From: Roseibacterium beibuensis
GTDB taxonomy: Bacteria; Pseudomonadota; Alphaproteobacteria; Rhodobacterales; Rhodobacteraceae
Direction: 5' to 3'
Assembly (NCBI RefSeq): GCF_039542305.1
Contig: NZ_BAABHW010000002.1
Coordinates: forward strand, 806,001 to 870,000
DNA length: 64,000 nucleotides
Program-made: the position numbers and the translations under genes
Notes under the pieces: generated by a model
Told to the model about the DNA's origin: nothing
Seen by the model: only the letters and a program-made list of their open reading frames with translations
The model's database searches: none
Shown: positions 41,456 to 50,984 of the stretch, in pieces
How the letters are laid out: each line of letters starts with the position of its first letter
How positions within the stretch are numbered: the first letter of the stretch is position 1

Positions 41456-42904
41456 TCACTCCGGGTCGGTGGCGTAGATCAGGCGTTCGGCACAGGGTGC
41501 CACGCGCAGGATGTTCGTGGAACCCTGCACGTTGAAGGGCACACCGGCCACGACGATGATCTGATCCTCTTCGCTGGCGAACCCGCCCGAGCGCGCGGCC
41601 CGCGCCGCCGACACGACGGCCCCTTTGAAGCGCGTCAGCTCATCGGTGATGAAGCAGCTCGTGCCCCAGTGCAGGCACATGCGCCGCGCCACCCCGGTCA
41701 GGGGCGTCAGCGCGATCACGGGCACGCGCGGACGTTCCCGCGCCACCAGCGCGGCTGTATTGCCCGACTGAGTAAAGCAGCAGATCGCCTTGATGTTCAC
41801 GGTTTCGGCGATTTCGCGCGCGGCGGCCACGATGGCGTCGGCGGTCGAGGATCGGTCGACGTAGCGGGACGCCACCATGATATCGCGGAAATTCGGATCG
41901 CTTTCGACCTCGATTGCAACGTTGTGCATGGTCTGCACCGCCTCGACCGGATAATCGCCTGCCGCAGACTCCGCCGACAGCATCACCGCGTCCGCCCCTT
42001 CGTAAAGGGCCGCCGCGACGTCCGAGACCTCGGCGCGGGTTGGCATCGGGCTTTCGATCATGCTCTCCAGCATCTGGGTTGCAACGATCACGGGTTTCGC
42101 AGCCGAGCGGCACTGGCGCACCAGGCGCTTCTGGATCGGGGGCACCGCCTGAACGGGCAACTCGACCCCCAGATCGCCGCGCGCCACCATGATCCCGTCC
42201 GAAGCGGCGAGGATCTCGTCGAAGCAATCGACGGCAGCCGGCTTTTCGATCTTCGACAGGATAGCGGCGCGACCATGGGCCAGTTCCCGCGCCTCTTCCA
42301 CGTCGGCGACGCGCTGCACGAAGCTGAGCGCCAGCCAATCGACACCGAGCTGGCAGACGAATTCAAGATCCTTGCGGTCCTTGTCGGACAGGGCAGCCAG
42401 CGGGAGTACGACGTCGGGCACGTTCACGCCCTTGCGGTTCGAGATCGGCCCGCCCGCGATCACGGTGCAATCGGCGAAATCGCTGCCACATTTCTCGACG
42501 CGCAGGCGCACCTTGCCATCATTGACCAGAAGGCGCTTGCCCGGCTCCAGCGCTTCGAAAATCTCCTTGTGGGGCAGTTGCACGCGGCTTTCATCGCCGG
42601 GCGTCGGGTCAAGATCGAAGCGAAAGGATGCCCCGTCCTGCAACTCGTGCCCCTCGTCATTGGCGAAGGTGCCGCAGCGCAGCTTTGGCCCCTGCAAATC
42701 GGCAAGGATCGCGATCGGGCGGCCCGTGTCCTTTTCGACCTGGCGGATCGCGGCGTGGCGTTCGCGGATCTCGTCATGGCTGCCGTGGCTCATGTTCAGG
42801 CGGAACACGTTGGCCCCGGCCTCGAACAAAGCGCGGATCATGTCGTAGCCATCCGAGGCCGGACCCAGCGTTGCGACGATCTTGACGTTTCTTCCGGTGT
42901 TCAT
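41456..42904 (-). CDS. pyk: Pyruvate kinase
   Basis: Converts phosphoenolpyruvate and ADP to pyruvate and ATP. The 482-residue protein has the opening RNVKIVATLGPAS, the MSHGSHDEI and ILADLQGPKLR segments, and IEKPAAVDCFDEILAASDGIMVARGDLGVELP with the catalytic Lys and metal-binding Glu and Asp. The ATG at 42904 is used; a TTG two codons upstream is in frame. A C-terminal allosteric domain is present. The small membrane gene follows 7 bases later. Confidence 0.96.
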   Translation of the reverse strand: MNTGRNVKIVATLGPASDGYDMIRALFEAGANVFRLNMSHGSHDEIRERHAAIRQVEKDTGRPIAILADLQGPKLRCGTFANDEGHELQDGASFRFDLDPTPGDESRVQLPHKEIFEALEPGKRLLVNDGKVRLRVEKCGSDFADCTVIAGGPISNRKGVNVPDVVLPLAALSDKDRKDLEFVCQLGVDWLALSFVQRVADVEEARELAHGRAAILSKIEKPAAVDCFDEILAASDGIMVARGDLGVELPVQAVPPIQKRLVRQCRSAAKPVIVATQMLESMIESPMPTRAEVSDVAAALYEGADAVMLSAESAAGDYPVEAVQTMHNVAIEVESDPNFRDIMVASRYVDRSSTADAIVAAAREIAETVNIKAICCFTQSGNTAALVARERPRVPVIALTPLTGVARRMCLHWGTSCFITDELTRFKGAVVSAARAARSGGFASEEDQIIVVAGVPFNVQGSTNILRVAPCAERLIYATDPE

Positions 42905-43093
42905 GGGCAACCTGCCCCCCCTTCGTGATCTTTATTCACCCTTTTTGGGCGATGTTTGCGCTCACATCGGCGCCTTGCGCCCCTATTGGCCCAAAAGCAG
43001 GCGCGGGACAAGTTGCCTGCCGACCCCGGCTCTGGCGCTTTCACCGATTGCGTCCTAAGTGCCGGTGTCGGATGACGCGAGGATGACGCGACC

Positions 43094-43831
43094 GTGACTG
43101 CACCGTTTCATATCGAGGGCGAGGGGCGCAAAAGCCGCTGGGTCGTGACCTGCGACCATGCCTCGAACCGCGTGCCGCCCGAGGTTGCGGGCGGGGATCT
43201 TGGTCTGCCCCCCGAGGACATGGCGCGCCACATCGCCTATGACGTGGGGGCCGCCGGCGTGGCGCGCAGCCTGGCAGCGGCGCTGGATGCCCCGGTGATC
43301 GTGTCGGATTTTTCCCGCCTCGTGATCGACCCCAACCGCGGCGAGGATGACCCGACGCTTCTGATGAAGATCTATGACGGGTCGATCATTCCGGCCAATC
43401 GCCATGCCGATGCGGCCGAGGTCGAGCGGCGGCTGGACCTGTTCCACCGCCCTTATCATCGCGCGCTGGAGCGCCTGATCGCGGGGCGGGATGACCCCGT
43501 TCTCGTGTCGATCCATTCCTTTACCCGGCAGCTTCGGGGCCGGGCGCCGCGCCCGTGGCATGTGGGCGTTCTTTATGCCGCGGATACCCGGCTGGCACTG
43601 CCGCTGCTGGCCCGTCTGAACGACGAACCCGACCTGTGCGTGGGTGATAACGAACCCTATTCCGGCCACCTGCCCAATGACGCGATGGACCGGCACGGGG
43701 TGCAGCCGGGCCGCCCCCATGTCCTGATCGAGCTGCGCAACGACCTGATCGAGGAGGAGGCGGATCAGGCGGCATGGGGCGCAAGGCTGGCCCCCATGCT
43801 TGACGCGGCGCTGAAGATTTCCGAGGTCTGA
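43094..43831 (+). CDS. N-formylglutamate amidohydrolase family protein
   Basis: A 245-residue protein with VVTCDHASNRVPPE near 18-31, the PNRGEDDPTL segment near 81-90, and VLIELRNDLI near 215-224, which mark the N-formylglutamate amidohydrolase family. The enzyme in histidine breakdown releases formate and glutamate; no hut genes are adjacent, and many members act on other formyl or acyl compounds. The start is GTG. DUF1244 follows 21 bases downstream, an arrangement common in this order. Confidence 0.85.
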   Translation: MTAPFHIEGEGRKSRWVVTCDHASNRVPPEVAGGDLGLPPEDMARHIAYDVGAAGVARSLAAALDAPVIVSDFSRLVIDPNRGEDDPTLLMKIYDGSIIPANRHADAAEVERRLDLFHRPYHRALERLIAGRDDPVLVSIHSFTRQLRGRAPRPWHVGVLYAADTRLALPLLARLNDEPDLCVGDNEPYSGHLPNDAMDRHGVQPGRPHVLIELRNDLIEEEADQAAWGARLAPMLDAALKISEV

Positions 43832-43852
43832 CCCGAACACAGGAGGCAAGAC

Positions 43853-44149
43853 ATGGACGACGCGACGAGAACCGAGCTTGAAGCCGCCGCCTTTCGCCGG
43901 TTGCTGCAACATCTCGATGAACGCAAAGACGTGCAGAATATCGACCTGATGAACCTGTCGGGATTCTGCCGCAACTGCCTGAGCCGCTGGTACCAGGAAG
44001 CCGCCGCCGAGCGTGGCATCGACATGGGCAAGGAAGAGGCCCGCGAGGTCATCTACGGCGAGCCCTACGCGCAGTGGAAAGCCAAATACCAGACCGAGGC
44101 AAGTGACGAGCAGAAAGCGGCCTTCGAGAAATCCCACCCGGGACACTGA
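43853..44149 (+). CDS. DUF1244 family protein
   Basis: A 98-residue protein with LQHLDERKDVQNIDLMNLSGFCRNCLSRWY across residues 19-48, the DUF1244 signature including two cysteines in a CRNC motif, and the EVIYGEPYAQWK segment. Function is unknown. AGGAGG precedes the ATG, and the gene follows the amidohydrolase in the same direction. Confidence 0.9.
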   Translation: MDDATRTELEAAAFRRLLQHLDERKDVQNIDLMNLSGFCRNCLSRWYQEAAAERGIDMGKEEAREVIYGEPYAQWKAKYQTEASDEQKAAFEKSHPGH

Positions 44150-44156
44150 CGGGTTT

Positions 44157-44178
44157 GCGCGCGCAGGCCTGCGCGCGC
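44157..44178. terminator. 22-bp GC-only palindrome between convergent DUF1244 and yaaA
   Basis: A perfect palindrome (half-site GCGCGCGCAGG) 8 bases after the DUF1244 stop and 23 before the yaaA stop. It could form a stable bidirectional terminator hairpin, although no T-run follows on either strand. Confidence 0.5.
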
Positions 44179-44200
44179 CATTCGCAGCGCTACGAAATCG

Positions 44201-44977
44201 TCAGGCTGCCTTTTCGGCGGCCTCGGCGCGCAGGAAGGCCGGCTTGCCCGGCTCGCTCAGGTCAGGCGCATGGCGGTAGCCGCCAAGGTCGAACTCCACG
44301 ATGCCTTCAGGGTTGGTGAGGCGACGTTCGGTGATGAACCGCGCCATCGCGCCACGGGCTTTCTTGGCATAGAAGCTGACGATCTTGGGACCGCCCGGTT
44401 TGTCCTCCAGGAACACGGGCGTGATGACCTTGAGCTTCAGCGCTTCCCGGTCAGCGGCCGTGAAATACTCGACGGACGCGCAGTTGATCAGCGTGTCGGT
44501 CCCCAATTCCTCGGCTTCGGCGTTCAGCGCCTCGGCAATGCGGTCGCCCCACCAATCATACAGCGTCTTGCCGCGCGGGGTCTTTAGCCGAGTGCCCATT
44601 TCCAAACGGTAGGGCCGGATGGCGTCGAGCGGGCGCAACAGGCCGTAAAGGCCCGACAGGATGCGCAGGCGGTCCTGCGCAAAGCGCAGATCGTCCGCAT
44701 CGAGGCTGGCGGCCTCCAGACCGGCATAGGTGTCACCGGCAAAGGCCAATGCGGCGGGGCGCAGATCGTCAGGCTCCTCCGCATAGCGCGCGAAGCGCTC
44801 GACATTCAGCTTGGCGAGGTCCTCGGAAATGCTCATCAGCTTTTGCAGATCGCCCACGGACAGATCGCGCGCGACCTCGGCAAGTTCGTCGGCTTGATCC
44901 TGGAAAACCGGCTTGGTCATCTCGACATCGCGGGGCGCCCAATCGAGGCGTTTCGCTGGGGAAATGACGGTCAGCAT
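44201..44977 (-). CDS. yaaA: Peroxide stress protein YaaA (DUF328/UPF0246)
   Basis: The 258-residue protein begins MLTVISPAKRLD and contains DDLRFAQDRLRILSGLYGLLRPLD and LIGCASVEYF-like (LINCASVEYF) segments, diagnostic of YaaA, which limits iron-driven DNA damage under peroxide stress in E. coli and binds DNA. The length is normal and ATG at 44977 is the family start. Neighbouring genes give no additional clue. Confidence 0.92.
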   Translation of the reverse strand: MLTVISPAKRLDWAPRDVEMTKPVFQDQADELAEVARDLSVGDLQKLMSISEDLAKLNVERFARYAEEPDDLRPAALAFAGDTYAGLEAASLDADDLRFAQDRLRILSGLYGLLRPLDAIRPYRLEMGTRLKTPRGKTLYDWWGDRIAEALNAEAEELGTDTLINCASVEYFTAADREALKLKVITPVFLEDKPGGPKIVSFYAKKARGAMARFITERRLTNPEGIVEFDLGGYRHAPDLSEPGKPAFLRAEAAEKAA

Positions 44978-45037
44978 GGGCGGTCCTCCGGGGCAGCAAT
45001 TCGTGATCGGTTGATCATGTAAGGCGATGGTGCCGGG

Positions 45038-47095
45038 TTATCCAGCCTCGCGCAGTACATCGAGAAACGCATCGGCAAAGCGTTCGGCGCGCCGTTCCCC
45101 CAGCAACCGTTCGACCGTGGACCGGTCGGTCGGGCGCATATCGGCCAGTTTCGCCAGCTGCGACGAGGAACAGGAGAGCGGTTTCTCAAGCCCCGTGTCG
45201 CCGCGTGCCAGATCGGCCTGCACCGCCAGAAGGCGATCATAGACAGTGCCCGCTTCGCGCCCCGCCAGCTTGCGCCGCGCGGGGTGCAGGGGGGCTGCGG
45301 CCTCGCCGGTAATGACGGACAGGAACTCGGCCCCGTAGCGGTCGAGCTTGGTCGCGCCGACACCCGAGACCTTGGCCATCTCGTCCAGCGACTGGGGGCG
45401 CGTCTCGGCCATCTCGATCAGGGTGCGATCCGTGAAGATGACATAGGCCGGAACGCGCGCGGCCTCGGCCAGCGCACGGCGCTTGGCCTTCAGCGCCGAG
45501 AGAAGCGGTGCGTCCTCTTCCGAGACCAGCATCTTGGCGGCCGGGCGTCGGCTGGCCGATTTGGTGATCGTGTCGCGGCGCAAGGTGATCTCGGCCTCGC
45601 CCTTCAGGATCGGGCGCGCGGCCTCGGTCATGCGCAGCGCGCCATGCCGGGCGGGATCGGGCCGCACGAGGTCATGGCCCATCATCTGGCGAAACACGGC
45701 CTGCCAGCCGCGCCGGTCGAACTCCGACCCGACGCCGAAAGTCGGAAGCCGATCATGCCCGCGGGCACGGACCTTGTCGGTATCCTGCCCAAGGAGGATG
45801 TCGATCAGGTGGCCGGTGCCAAAATACTCCCCCGTTCGCAGGATCGCCGACAGCGCCTTGCGCACGGCGGTCGTGGCATCGAAGGTCTCGGGCGCGGTGG
45901 CGCAGAGATCGCAATTGCCGCAAGGGTCCGACTCCTCGCCGAAATACCCCAGCAGTTTCTGACGGCGGCAACTGATCGCCTCGGCCAGTCCCAACAGCGC
46001 GTTCAACCGCGCATGATCGGCCGCCTTGCGTTCGGGCGGGGCGAGGCCTTCGTCGATCTGCTGGCGGCGAAAGCGGATGTCGTCGGGACCATAAAGCGTG
46101 AGCGTATCGGCAGGCGCCCCGTCGCGCCCCGCGCGGCCGATTTCCTGGTAATAGGCCTCGATGCTTTTTGGCAGGTCCGCCTGCGCGACCCAACGGATAT
46201 CGGGCTTGTCCACGCCCATGCCGAAGGCGACGGTGGCAACCACGATCAGGCCATCCTCGGTGGCGAACCGGTGTTCGACATGGCGGCGATCCTCGGCCTC
46301 CATCCCGCCGTGGTAATGGCAGGCGGAATGGCCCGCCTCGCGCAGGGCTTGGGCGAGTGTCTCGGTCTTGGCGCGGGTGCCGCAATAGACGATGCCGGAT
46401 TGCCCCTTGCGCGCGGCGGCGTAGCTGAGGATCTGCTGGCGCGGCTGGTTCTTGACCTCGAAGGCGAGCGACAGGTTCGGCCGGTCAAACCCGCGCAGGA
46501 AGGTTTCGGGCTGCGCGCCATCGAACAGGCGCGCGACGATTTCCTCGCGAGTTTCGGCATCCGCCGTGGCGGTGAAGGCGGCCAGCGGCACGTTCAATTG
46601 CCGGCGCAACGCCCCGATCCGCAGGTAATCGGGGCGGAAGTCATGGCCCCATTGGCTGACGCAATGGGCCTCGTCCACCGCGATCAGGGACACGCCCGCA
46701 CGTTTCAGCATCCGCTCAGCCCCCGAGGAGGCGAGGCGTTCCGGCGCGATGTAGAGCAGTTTGAGCCTGCCGCTTTCCAGCGCCTCCCACACGGCATCGG
46801 TTTCCTCGGGCGTGTTGCCCGAGGTCAGCGCACCCGCCTCAACCCCGGCTTCGCGCAGGCCGCGAACCTGGTCGCGCATCAGCGCAATCAACGGCGAGAT
46901 CACGACGGTCACGCCCTCGCGCATAAGCGCGGGAAGCTGGAAACACAGGGATTTGCCGCCGCCCGTGGGCATGATGGCCAGCACGTTGTGGCCCGCGGCA
47001 ACCGCGCCCACGATGTCTTCCTGACCGGGGCGGAACCCCGGAAAGCCGAAAACCTGCGACAGCAGGGCGGATGCGTCTGGGCGGGTCTCCAGCAT
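45038..47095 (-). CDS. recQ: ATP-dependent DNA helicase RecQ
   Basis: A 685-residue superfamily 2 helicase: Walker A PTGGGKS at 43-49, DEAHCVSQWGHDFRPDY from residue 141, motif VI GRAGRDG, a zinc-binding region with CRRQ, CGNC and DLC cysteines, the RQC winged helix, and a C-terminal HRDC domain (about 520-600). It unwinds recombination and stalled-fork intermediates. The ATG at 47095 matches the family start. Confidence 0.95.
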   Translation of the reverse strand: MLETRPDASALLSQVFGFPGFRPGQEDIVGAVAAGHNVLAIMPTGGGKSLCFQLPALMREGVTVVISPLIALMRDQVRGLREAGVEAGALTSGNTPEETDAVWEALESGRLKLLYIAPERLASSGAERMLKRAGVSLIAVDEAHCVSQWGHDFRPDYLRIGALRRQLNVPLAAFTATADAETREEIVARLFDGAQPETFLRGFDRPNLSLAFEVKNQPRQQILSYAAARKGQSGIVYCGTRAKTETLAQALREAGHSACHYHGGMEAEDRRHVEHRFATEDGLIVVATVAFGMGVDKPDIRWVAQADLPKSIEAYYQEIGRAGRDGAPADTLTLYGPDDIRFRRQQIDEGLAPPERKAADHARLNALLGLAEAISCRRQKLLGYFGEESDPCGNCDLCATAPETFDATTAVRKALSAILRTGEYFGTGHLIDILLGQDTDKVRARGHDRLPTFGVGSEFDRRGWQAVFRQMMGHDLVRPDPARHGALRMTEAARPILKGEAEITLRRDTITKSASRRPAAKMLVSEEDAPLLSALKAKRRALAEAARVPAYVIFTDRTLIEMAETRPQSLDEMAKVSGVGATKLDRYGAEFLSVITGEAAAPLHPARRKLAGREAGTVYDRLLAVQADLARGDTGLEKPLSCSSSQLAKLADMRPTDRSTVERLLGERRAERFADAFLDVLREAG

Positions 47096-47296
47096 AGGTG
47101 TGCGGGGGCCTGTCGTGTCTTGTTATGCGGTCTGCTCGATGAATTCTGACCGTCCCATATTGATGTTTGGTTAACAAGCCCTGCCAGATTTGGTGGTCCG
47201 GTCGCTGTGTCGCATTACGCAACTTTCCCCTTAACGGAAGCCCATCCTTTGGCTAGCCAGTTGACCAATGCGTAAACCTCGAGGAGTATCAGGATC

Positions 47297-48373
47297 ATGT
47301 TGTCCCGCCTTGCCGGATATGTCGTGGCCACATCGGCTGCGTTTACGGTCGCTTGCGCTGGCCCCTCGCTCGCGCAGGAATCCGAACCCGATGTCACCCT
47401 GAGGTTCCAGCATTTCGTCTCGCCGCTCTCGGCCAACCCGAGCCATTTCATGGGGCCTTGGGCCGAGGCGATCGAAGAGCAGTCGGGGGGCCGAATCGCG
47501 GTCGAGATCTACCCGTTCATGCAACTCGGAGGGGCCGCACCCAGTCAGTATGACCTGATCCGAGACGGGGCGATCGACGGCGGTTGGGTCATTCCGGGCT
47601 ACCAGCCGGGGCGCTTCCCCGAGGCCGAAGCGCTTGAGCTTCCGTTCATGACGACGAAATCCGGCGAAGAGGCCAGCCGCGCTGCATGGCACTTCACGCA
47701 GGAATTCCTGATGGATGATTTCGCCGATGTGCATGTCATTGCCGCGCATATGCATGGGCGCGGCCTGATCCATGTCGATGGCCCGGCGATTCAGGAGATT
47801 GCGGATCTTGAGGGGTTGCGCCTGCGCGGACCGTCACGACCTGCAACGCTGCTTCTGGAGCGGCTGGGGGCAACGCCCGTGGGCATGCCCGTGCCCGCCT
47901 TTCCCGAGGCGCTGGCGCGCGGTGTCGTCGATGGTGGCGTGATCACCTGGGAGATGTCGCCCTCGCTGCGGCTGGACGAACTCGTGCAAAGCCACACTGA
48001 CGTTGCGGGCGACCGGTCGCTTTACAACCTCTATTTCATCTGGGCGATGAACCGCGAGGTCTACGAGGGGTTGCCCGAGGATCTGCGCGCGGTGATCGAC
48101 GCCAATTCCGGCATGATGGCGAGCGCTTGGGCCGGGCGCGCCCATGACATCGGCGATGCGGATGGACGTGCCGCGATGGCCGCCGCTGGCAATCAGATTG
48201 CCACCCTCTCGGAAGACGTGACCGAGGAAATCCGTGCTCTCGGCGACGCGGTCACCCAAGCGTGGATTGACGAAGTGAGCGCGCGCGGACTGGATGGCGC
48301 GGCATTGGTCGAAGCCGCCCGCCGCTATGTCGCCGAAGAGGCCGGTACAGGAACCGTCCCTTTGACGGATTGA
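47297..48373 (+). CDS. TRAP transporter solute-binding protein (DctP family)
   Basis: The 358-residue periplasmic protein has a signal peptide (about 1-28) and the DctP fold pattern: LRFQHFVSPLS, GGRIAVEIYPFMQLG and GADGGWVIPGYQPGRFPE-like segments and a PSRPATLLLERLGATPVGMP strand. The DctQM membrane subunits are not next to it, so the transporter partner and ligand are unknown. AGGAG precedes the ATG, and a strong terminator follows the stop, so it is monocistronic. Confidence 0.88.
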   Translation: MLSRLAGYVVATSAAFTVACAGPSLAQESEPDVTLRFQHFVSPLSANPSHFMGPWAEAIEEQSGGRIAVEIYPFMQLGGAAPSQYDLIRDGAIDGGWVIPGYQPGRFPEAEALELPFMTTKSGEEASRAAWHFTQEFLMDDFADVHVIAAHMHGRGLIHVDGPAIQEIADLEGLRLRGPSRPATLLLERLGATPVGMPVPAFPEALARGVVDGGVITWEMSPSLRLDELVQSHTDVAGDRSLYNLYFIWAMNREVYEGLPEDLRAVIDANSGMMASAWAGRAHDIGDADGRAAMAAAGNQIATLSEDVTEEIRALGDAVTQAWIDEVSARGLDGAALVEAARRYVAEEAGTGTVPLTD

Positions 48374-48404
48374 GAGACGTAACCAGTACGTGTGTAACCA
48401 GTAG

Positions 48405-48438
48405 GAAGGCCGTCCCTTCGGGGGCGGCCTTCTTCTTT
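48405..48438 (+). terminator. Rho-independent terminator of the TRAP binding-protein gene
   Basis: A 12-bp stem (GAAGGCCGTCCC 48405-48416; GGGGCGGCCTTC 48421-48432, one G-T pair) with a TTCG loop, followed by TTCTTT. Confidence 0.88.
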
Positions 48439-48466
48439 GCAACTGGAAAGGTCCGCCGCGGGCGTG

Positions 48467-49120
48467 TCAGGCAGCCTGGATCCCGATCAGCGCAGGGATC
48501 TCGGCCATGTCACGAATGATCTGCGCGCCCTTGGCAGCCAGCCTCGCACCATCGCCTTCGGGGGCATAGCCAAAGCAGGGCATGCCCGCGCGCCGCGCGG
48601 CTTCTGCGCCGGTCGGGCTGTCTTCGACGACAAGGCACTTGGCCGGGTCGACGCCCAAATCCGCAGCCGCATGGAGGAACAGGCCCGGATCGGGCTTGGC
48701 GACCCTCAAGGTATGGGCCGAATAGCGGCGCCCGTCGAAGCGCGGCGCCAACCCGGTAGAGCCGAGCGTGATCCCCATCTTCTCTTCACTGCCGTTCGAG
48801 GCGACGCAATAGGGCAGGCCGACCGTGTCGAGCTGATCCAGCAACGCCGGAATGCCGGGGATCGGATCGACGCCTTCGCGCAGCTTGGCGTAGGTTTCGG
48901 CATAGATCTCGTCCACCCAGTCATCGGGAAGGTCGGCCCCCAGGCTGCGGGCCTTCTCGCCGACCCCTGCCATCGTGCCACCGATGAACAGCCCCATCGC
49001 CTCATCGAAGGTCAACGACAGGCCATGCCGTGCGAGGTTGTCGACCAACAGGCGGTTCGACACGGGCTCACTGTCCACCAGCACGCCGTCACAATCGAAA
49101 ATGATGAGATCAGGGGTCAT
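48467..49120 (-). CDS. HAD-superfamily hydrolase (phosphoglycolate phosphatase-like)
   Basis: A 217-residue HAD phosphatase: DCDGVLVDSEP at 9-19 with nucleophile Asp9, SNGSEEK for motif II, KPDPGLFLHAA for motif III lysine, and VVEDSPTGAEAARRAG for motif IV. The cap is of the beta-phosphoglucomutase/phosphoglycolate type. Substrate is undetermined; GS/YcjU-like variants exist. The start overlaps the rsmD stop by 4 bases, so it is coupled to rsmD. Confidence 0.88.
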   Translation of the reverse strand: MTPDLIIFDCDGVLVDSEPVSNRLLVDNLARHGLSLTFDEAMGLFIGGTMAGVGEKARSLGADLPDDWVDEIYAETYAKLREGVDPIPGIPALLDQLDTVGLPYCVASNGSEEKMGITLGSTGLAPRFDGRRYSAHTLRVAKPDPGLFLHAAADLGVDPAKCLVVEDSPTGAEAARRAGMPCFGYAPEGDGARLAAKGAQIIRDMAEIPALIGIQAA

Positions 49121-49686
49121 TCGGCCTCTTCCGCACGCAACAGGGTCAGGGTCGTGCCGCCATAGCGGCGTTGATCGACCTGGACCAGACCGGATGGCGG
49201 GAGGGGTGGGGTGCTTTCTTCCCAGACGATCAGGGCGCCGGGGGCGATCCATCCGCCGGTCAGCGCGCTGCCCAAGGCTCGTTCACCCAAGCCCTGACCG
49301 TAGGGCGGGTCCAGAAACACGAGATCGAACGGTTTGCCCCGGTTCTCGCCAAGGCTGGTCGCATCGCGGCGAAAAACCTTGGTCATGCCTTGCGCGGCGC
49401 ACAGCCCGATATTCTCCCGCAGAAGCGCGCGAGACGCCCCGCCATCATCGACGAAGGTGACATGGGCGGCCCCACGGCTCAGCGCCTCCAGCCCCAGCGC
49501 GCCGGTCCCGGCAAACAGGTCCAGCACACGGGCGCCGGTGACGGGATCGCCCTGCTTGCCGTTCATCAGCAGATTGAACAGGCTTTCGCGCACGCGGTCG
49601 GTGGTGGGGCGCAGATGCGCCGCCGCATCGCCCGCGCCGACCTCGGCCAGTTTCTTGCCGCGCCAACGCCCGGCGACGATCCGCAT
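49117..49686 (-). CDS. rsmD: 16S rRNA (guanine(966)-N2)-methyltransferase
   Basis: A 189-residue methyltransferase beginning MRIVAGRWRGKKL, with the SAM loop DLFAGTGALGLEALSRGA at 56-73 and catalytic DPPY at 126-129, the RsmD arrangement. It methylates G966 of 16S rRNA. It is followed by the HAD gene with a 4-base overlap. Confidence 0.94.
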   Translation of the reverse strand: MRIVAGRWRGKKLAEVGAGDAAAHLRPTTDRVRESLFNLLMNGKQGDPVTGARVLDLFAGTGALGLEALSRGAAHVTFVDDGGASRALLRENIGLCAAQGMTKVFRRDATSLGENRGKPFDLVFLDPPYGQGLGERALGSALTGGWIAPGALIVWEESTPPLPPSGLVQVDQRRYGGTTLTLLRAEEAE

Positions 49687-49691
49687 TCAAC

Positions 49692-50897
49692 TCACCCTTT
49701 CAACAGCGGCTTCAGATCGGCGGAGGCCTCCGCGATGAACGCCGGATCGGGGGATTTGCCCGCCTCGATCAGGCGCTTGCCGATCATGTAGCCACGCGCA
49801 TCGTTCATCGCATCGACGGCCAGTAGCGTGTCGCCCGCGTAGTACCAGTGCGAACAGGCCCCTTCGCCTTCGCGCACCACCACGCGGTCATAGCCGCGGT
49901 TCAGCCCGGCGATTTGCAGTTTCACGTCATACTGGTCCGACCAGAACCACGGTTTCGGATCGTAATCCTGATCCGCGCCGAGGATGTTCTTTGCCACCGT
50001 TTCAGCCTGGTCGATGGCGTTCTGCACCGACTCGAGGCGAATACGCTCTCCCCGGAACGGAAGCGACGCACAATCCCCCGCAGCCCAGATGGACGCGTCG
50101 CTGGTCCGGCCCTGCGTGTCCGTCGCGATCCCATTGTCGATCTCGATGCCCACAGCCTCGGCCAGAGAGGTGGCCGGCGAAATCCCGATGCCGACGATCA
50201 CCAGATCAACGGGCAGTTCGGTCCCGTCGCCCAGGATCGCGCCGGTGACATGATCGTCGCCCAGCAACCGTTCCAGCCCGACGCCCTCGCGAATTGTCAC
50301 GCCATGGCGCGTGTGCAAGGCGCGGAACCAATCGCTGGTCTCGGGTGCGGCGACACGCTTGAGGATGCGGTCGGCCATCTCGATCAGCGTGACTTCCATC
50401 CCTTTCTTGCGGCAGACGGCGGCGGCCTCCAGACCGATATACCCGCCCCCGACGATCAGCGCATGGCGCCCCTCCACGACCCCGGGGGCCATCTCGTCAA
50501 CGTCGCGCAAGGTGCGCACGACATGGACGCCGGGCAACTCACCCCCGATGGCAGCGGGCAGGCGGCGCGGGACAGACCCCGTGGCCAACACCAGCGCGTC
50601 GTAATCGACCGTCATGCCCCCCGCGATCACCTTCTTGTCGGCACGGTCGATCGCATCAACACGGGTATCCAGCATCAGCTCGATCCCGTTCTCGGCGTAG
50701 TAGCTTTCCGGCCGCAGGAAGAGGCGTTCAAGCTCCATATCTCCCAGCAGATAGGCTTTGGACAACGGCGGGCGCTGATAGGGCGGAACATGTTCCTCGC
50801 CGATCAAGGTGATCTTGCCCGTGAACCCTTCGGACCTGAGCTTGGCCACGCACGAGGCCCCGGCCTGCCCTGCCCCGACGACAACGATTTTTTCCAT
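49692..50897 (-). CDS. FAD-dependent ferredoxin-NAD(P) reductase-like oxidoreductase
   Basis: A 401-residue pyridine-nucleotide-disulfide oxidoreductase-type protein with two Rossmann loops: GAGQAG at 8-13 for FAD and GGGYIGLEAAA near 150-160 for NAD. The C-terminus (SDQYDVKLQIAGLNRGYDR) places it with the putidaredoxin/rhodocoxin reductase group, which reduces a ferredoxin for a P450 or ring oxygenase. No ferredoxin or oxygenase gene is adjacent. The gene ends 5 bases before rsmD begins on the same strand and is divergent from the peroxiredoxins. Confidence 0.85.
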   Translation of the reverse strand: MEKIVVVGAGQAGASCVAKLRSEGFTGKITLIGEEHVPPYQRPPLSKAYLLGDMELERLFLRPESYYAENGIELMLDTRVDAIDRADKKVIAGGMTVDYDALVLATGSVPRRLPAAIGGELPGVHVVRTLRDVDEMAPGVVEGRHALIVGGGYIGLEAAAVCRKKGMEVTLIEMADRILKRVAAPETSDWFRALHTRHGVTIREGVGLERLLGDDHVTGAILGDGTELPVDLVIVGIGISPATSLAEAVGIEIDNGIATDTQGRTSDASIWAAGDCASLPFRGERIRLESVQNAIDQAETVAKNILGADQDYDPKPWFWSDQYDVKLQIAGLNRGYDRVVVREGEGACSHWYYAGDTLLAVDAMNDARGYMIGKRLIEAGKSPDPAFIAEASADLKPLLKG

Positions 50898-50984
50898 GGC
50901 CCCTGCCCTCTTTGCGACTGGCGTGCTGCGCGGCGGACCCTATATGCCGGGGATGCGGATAGACAAGCGAAGGAGACGCGCCAA

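Noticed and set aside
40499..42928. 809-residue plus-strand frame antisense to rplT, rpmI and pyk
   Set aside because: Three well-conserved minus-strand genes explain it.
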